Shown in pieces: positions 61,030 through 64,000 of a stretch of DNA of 64,000 nt; the stretch's first letter is position 1; every line of letters begins with the position of its first letter. The stretch comes from Chrysophaeum taylorii (lineage: Eukaryota; Sar; Pelagophyceae; Pelagomonadales; Pelagomonadaceae). The stretch is taken from contig JAQMWT010000572.1 in the NCBI GenBank assembly GCA_029834535.1, positions 1-64,000 of the forward strand. Reading direction: 5' to 3'. A program made the translations under genes and the position numbers. Below the pieces are notes generated by a model. It did not search any database. It worked only from the letters and a program-made list of their open reading frames with translations, and had not been told where the DNA came from.

Positions 61030-64000
61030 ATGTTGATGGTGATGTCGTTCGCGACGATTGTGGAAAGCATCGTTATGGGCTGGGTGCCGCTGCAGGGAGG
61101 CGGCAGTATCCCGCAACTAAGTCTGGGGATAAAGTCAGGGATGAGCGCGGACGAGGCCTACGGCATCGTGACGACGGCCTTGGGCCGTGGGTATCGCCAC
61201 ATCGTCGCTGCGACCAATCACGACGCGGTCGCGCGGGCAGTGCATGATTTTGTGGGCGTGTCTCGAGGCGACGTCTTCTTGACAATCACGGTGGCGCCGG
61301 GCGAGAACGCGAGCGCGGCAATCGAGGTCGAGGCCGACCTCGCGATGCTAGAGCTTTCCAATCACGACTATTCAGCTCGCAAGGAGGCGTGGCTATCGCT
61401 GGAGGAGGCTTGTGCAGCAGGTCGGGTCAAGTACCTGGGTGTTGCGAACTCTTCGGTCCCCCACTTGCGAGAGATGGCTCGATATGCATCGATCACGCCC
61501 GCCGTCATCCACCTCGCGGGGAGCGAGTGGCGCGACGTGCGAGATTACTGCCTAGAACACGGCGCCGTCGGAGCGGTCGCGACAGCTAGCACACGTAGGG
61601 TGCCGATCGAAAAAGTAGTTCGCTGGGCCATGCAGCGCGGGCTCGTCGTACTTGTAGACGACATCGTCGAGCCGAGGATGTTCGCGGGGGCCGACGACGA
61701 GGAGGCAACGATTGACTTCGACGCGCTTTTTTTTGATAGCCGTGCTCCCGCCTCTGGGGACGTGCTGCCTACAGCTAAGGAATATATCGGTGACGAGCTT
61801 CCGGCGTTCAGGGAAGTTGACGAGAGCGAGTGGACCGTCCAGAGTGTCGGCGGAATGGCGTCTACGCCGCTCTTCCGGCTCCCGTGGGAGTTCGACCTCG
61901 AGGCCCTGCAAGCCGACGCCCGCGTTGCGATGGAGGGGTGGGACTGGAACGTTTCGGAGTACGGTCACGCGCGGCCGCTCCTGACAGCAGACCGGCTCCC
62001 CCTCGAGTTCCGCGATCACTTCATCAACGCGCCGCACGCGTCGACGGACCTCTTCGTCCGCGCACCAACGTTCCGCGCTTTGTTTGAGTGGTTTGCGGAG
62101 CGTTGCGAGGTCGCGTCTTTCCGCCTCTTGCGTCGACTGCCTTTGACGGCCTATGGGCTCCACAACGACGAGGACTTGCACGTGCGGCCCGAAATCCGGC
62201 GGTTTCAGGTGCCTATCTTCGCCGAGGAGGACGAGGCGTTTTTGCTCGCGACACCGTTCGCGTCGCCCCTGAGCCTCGCCGACCGGCTTGGGGTGGACTT
62301 TGGGACTCAAAATCCGCTTTTGAGCCACGAAGCCTGGCCGACCGGGTCGTGGGACTACGAGAGAGCGCCCGGCGACCCCCCGTGGTACGACGTCGTCGGC
62401 GGCGGGTACGCCGTCGAACGCGACAGGATTGTCGCGTGGATAAACGACTTTGCTCAAAGAAGCGGCAGCGTCTACACGCTGACGCCAGGACGCCTGCACC
62501 ATTTCGACACCATGCGGCGCCACACGCTCGTGAATTTGATGCGCGAGCCTCGCATCACGCTGGTCGTCGACCTCGTCGAGAACGAATGGATGCGGCGCGT
62601 TATGCCGGCCATCACGAATACGAAGCGCGTCGACGCGGCCACGGATGCCGCCGAGCTCCTTCGGGCGGCGCGATCTATGCGCGATCAGGACGGTGTTTTC
62701 CTCAACGACCTCGTAGTCGACCAGACGTTCCCACGCCAGGCGACGCTCACGGGCTCGATCGTCGACGACTCGTCCGCCACGGTCACCGTGGCGCCGCAGC
62801 TGTCGGCGGGGTCGCACTGGGGGCTCTATGCGTTCAAGGTGCTGTGCGGCCGCGCTCTAGACGATGTCGCGAGCCACCAGGTTGCCGATATCCCGCAGCT
62901 GGCCGACGGCGACTGTTGGTTGTCGTTCGTGCAGCGAGACCTCTCTCGCGCGCGAAAGCTCGGGGATGGCGAGGCGCGGCTCACGCGTCGAGTCAACGCT
63001 GATTTCGACGTGACGCTCGACGCTAGGCGGTGCGAAAACGAGACACGGTGCGCCCTGGAACTCACCATCTTCGACTCCGAGGGCATCGCGCTCACTCCGA
63101 CCGTTTCCTCGACTGCCTATCTCCGAAAGACGTCGTCGTCGTCGTCGTCGTTTATCGACCCCGACCTCGCATCGCGACTTTCGCGGCTGAGCTTTTCGTT
63201 TTCGCACGGCGCCGCGCCCAACTTCCTCGGCACAGGCCTCGTCTACTACGCGCTGTGTTACGCGCAGCGCGCGACCCTGGCCGTCGTTCTCGGCTCGGGA
63301 GGCGGGTTCGCGCCCGGTCTGATCCGCCAAGCGCAACGCGACGCGGCGATCGGAGACGTCTCGAGAACCGTGTTGGTGGATGCCAACGTCGCGCGCGGTC
63401 CTTGGGGCTCGCCGGACTACCTAGATTCGCCGCCAAACAGCGCTCTCCACCAGCTTTACCCCGAAATCGAGATCGTCGTCTCGACGACAGACGGGGCGCT
63501 CGGCATGTTTCGGGACATCGACTTGCTTTTGATCGACGCCGACCATTCCCATGGCCAGTCCCTCAAGGATGCTCTCGGGTGGCTCCCGTTGCTTAAGCCG
63601 ACGGGCGTCGCCGTGCTCCACGACACGGGCGGCGCCGCTTACGGCTGTTCCAAGACGCCGCGGGATCTCCGGGGCCGCGGCTACGACGTGGTTAACTTGG
63701 CCGACTCAAACTGGGGAAGTGGTTTGGCAATCGTCCGACTCGCCCTCGACAATCCCGTGGTCCTCGAGGCGAGCCTCGGCACCGGAAACGCCGACGAGAT
63801 ATACGCGGAAGCCGCAACCCTCGCCGCGGCGCGTGATAGGGCGTTCGATATCTGCGCGCGCCGGGGCGTCCAGCCGCGCGCCGCTTGCGCCGAGAACCTC
63901 CTCCGCTCCGCCGAACTTCCCCAGCGCCAAGACGACGACCACGACGACGACAAAGTAACGCGCATCGCCGCTCTCCTCGCGCAACGCGCGCAAATCGATC
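61030..64000 (+). CDS. AKR-like / 2OG-oxygenase-like / SAM-methyltransferase fusion (3' end outside window)
   Basis: The frame from the ATG at 61030 (in-frame stop at 60985) stays open for 990 codons to the window edge. Domain 1, about 19-215, follows the aldo/keto reductase plan (VPLQGGGSIPQLSLGIKSG, ALGRGYRHIVAATNHDAV, CAAGRVKYLGVANSSVPHL) but lacks the family's Asp, Tyr, Lys and His catalytic residues. Domain 2, about 320-520, resembles the Asp/Asn beta-hydroxylase fold: HND at 378-380, RRFQVPIFAEEDEAF, LTPGRLHHFDTMRRH with His498, and EPRITLVVDLVEN with Arg508, i.e. an Fe(II)-binding HxD...H set and a 2OG-binding Arg. Domain 3, about 720-900, is a class I methyltransferase: VVLGSGGGFAPGLI (Gly755), LLLIDADHSHGQSLKDALGW (Asp836), LKPTGVAVLHDTGG. 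A tailoring enzyme for a small molecule or peptide is inferred. Not a known fusion to me. Confidence 0.75.
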   Translation, partial: MLMVMSFATIVESIVMGWVPLQGGGSIPQLSLGIKSGMSADEAYGIVTTALGRGYRHIVAATNHDAVARAVHDFVGVSRGDVFLTITVAPGENASAAIEVEADLAMLELSNHDYSARKEAWLSLEEACAAGRVKYLGVANSSVPHLREMARYASITPAVIHLAGSEWRDVRDYCLEHGAVGAVATASTRRVPIEKVVRWAMQRGLVVLVDDIVEPRMFAGADDEEATIDFDALFFDSRAPASGDVLPTAKEYIGDELPAFREVDESEWTVQSVGGMASTPLFRLPWEFDLEALQADARVAMEGWDWNVSEYGHARPLLTADRLPLEFRDHFINAPHASTDLFVRAPTFRALFEWFAERCEVASFRLLRRLPLTAYGLHNDEDLHVRPEIRRFQVPIFAEEDEAFLLATPFASPLSLADRLGVDFGTQNPLLSHEAWPTGSWDYERAPGDPPWYDVVGGGYAVERDRIVAWINDFAQRSGSVYTLTPGRLHHFDTMRRHTLVNLMREPRITLVVDLVENEWMRRVMPAITNTKRVDAATDAAELLRAARSMRDQDGVFLNDLVVDQTFPRQATLTGSIVDDSSATVTVAPQLSAGSHWGLYAFKVLCGRALDDVASHQVADIPQLADGDCWLSFVQRDLSRARKLGDGEARLTRRVNADFDVTLDARRCENETRCALELTIFDSEGIALTPTVSSTAYLRKTSSSSSSFIDPDLASRLSRLSFSFSHGAAPNFLGTGLVYYALCYAQRATLAVVLGSGGGFAPGLIRQAQRDAAIGDVSRTVLVDANVARGPWGSPDYLDSPPNSALHQLYPEIEIVVSTTDGALGMFRDIDLLLIDADHSHGQSLKDALGWLPLLKPTGVAVLHDTGGAAYGCSKTPRDLRGRGYDVVNLADSNWGSGLAIVRLALDNPVVLEASLGTGNADEIYAEAATLAAARDRAFDICARRGVQPRAACAENLLRSAELPQRQDDDHDDDKVTRIAALLAQRAQID

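Noticed and set aside
61552-62817. 421-codon minus-strand open frame
   Set aside because: Antisense to the fusion gene, whose plus frame is open for 990 codons and shows enzyme motifs. The minus frame is Arg-rich with no fold.

Overview
The window looks like nuclear DNA of a GC-rich microbial eukaryote, most likely a photosynthetic stramenopile such as a pelagophyte. Evidence: a spliceosome subunit (SF3A1) and a V-ATPase subunit e gene; very short GT-AG introns (about 35-100 nt in the models below); secreted proteins with long 'PTxxPS' threonine/proline/serine tracts; an N-terminally extended RsmD-type rRNA methyltransferase that looks organelle-targeted; and Helitron relics. No bacterial operons, rRNA, tRNA or CRISPR array was recognised. 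Lineage is an inference.

Layout. 0-0.4 kb: tail of a coiled-coil gene. 2.4-4.1: F-box/kelch-like protein (+). 5.0-6.6: phosphatidylserine-decarboxylase-like protein with altered catalytic residues (+). 7.0-9.3: SF3A1 (-). 10.6-12.8: protein built of four EF-hand modules (-). 13.7-14.9: small coiled-coil protein, three-exon model (-). 15.4-17.9: TMEM260/DUF2723-type membrane O-mannosyltransferase (+). 17.9-20.6: gene-poor DNA with a duplicated 66-bp TATA-containing segment. 20.6-22.9: signal-anchored tubulin-tyrosine-ligase-like protein (-), one 50-nt intron. 23.0-27.0: four tandem ~1-kb units carrying a decayed Helitron helicase C-terminus. 27.2-31.7: 1,480-residue J-domain protein (+). 31.8-33.0: a fifth Helitron unit with an insertion. 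33.0-33.3: V-ATPase subunit e (+), two exons. 33.8-34.3: helical-repeat (TPR-like) protein (-), divergent from an RsmD-like methyltransferase (34.4-35.2, +). 35.7-58.8: one giant gene whose deduced splicing gives an unbroken 7,037-residue fibrocystin-L (PKHD1L1)-like surface protein. 59.5-61.0: ZPR1-domain protein (+). 61.0-64.0: start of a long single-exon gene fusing an aldo/keto-reductase-like domain, an Asp/Asn-hydroxylase-like 2-oxoglutarate oxygenase domain and a class I SAM methyltransferase domain; it runs off the window.

How the parts may connect. Animal TMEM260 is known to O-mannosylate IPT/TIG domains. This window holds both a TMEM260 homologue and a giant protein with about 14 IPT/TIG domains, so an enzyme-substrate pair is a testable inference. 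The other genes look like unrelated housekeeping or accessory genes. The most novel single object is the 3' fusion gene, which joins two apparently intact catalytic folds to a reductase-like domain that has lost its catalytic residues.
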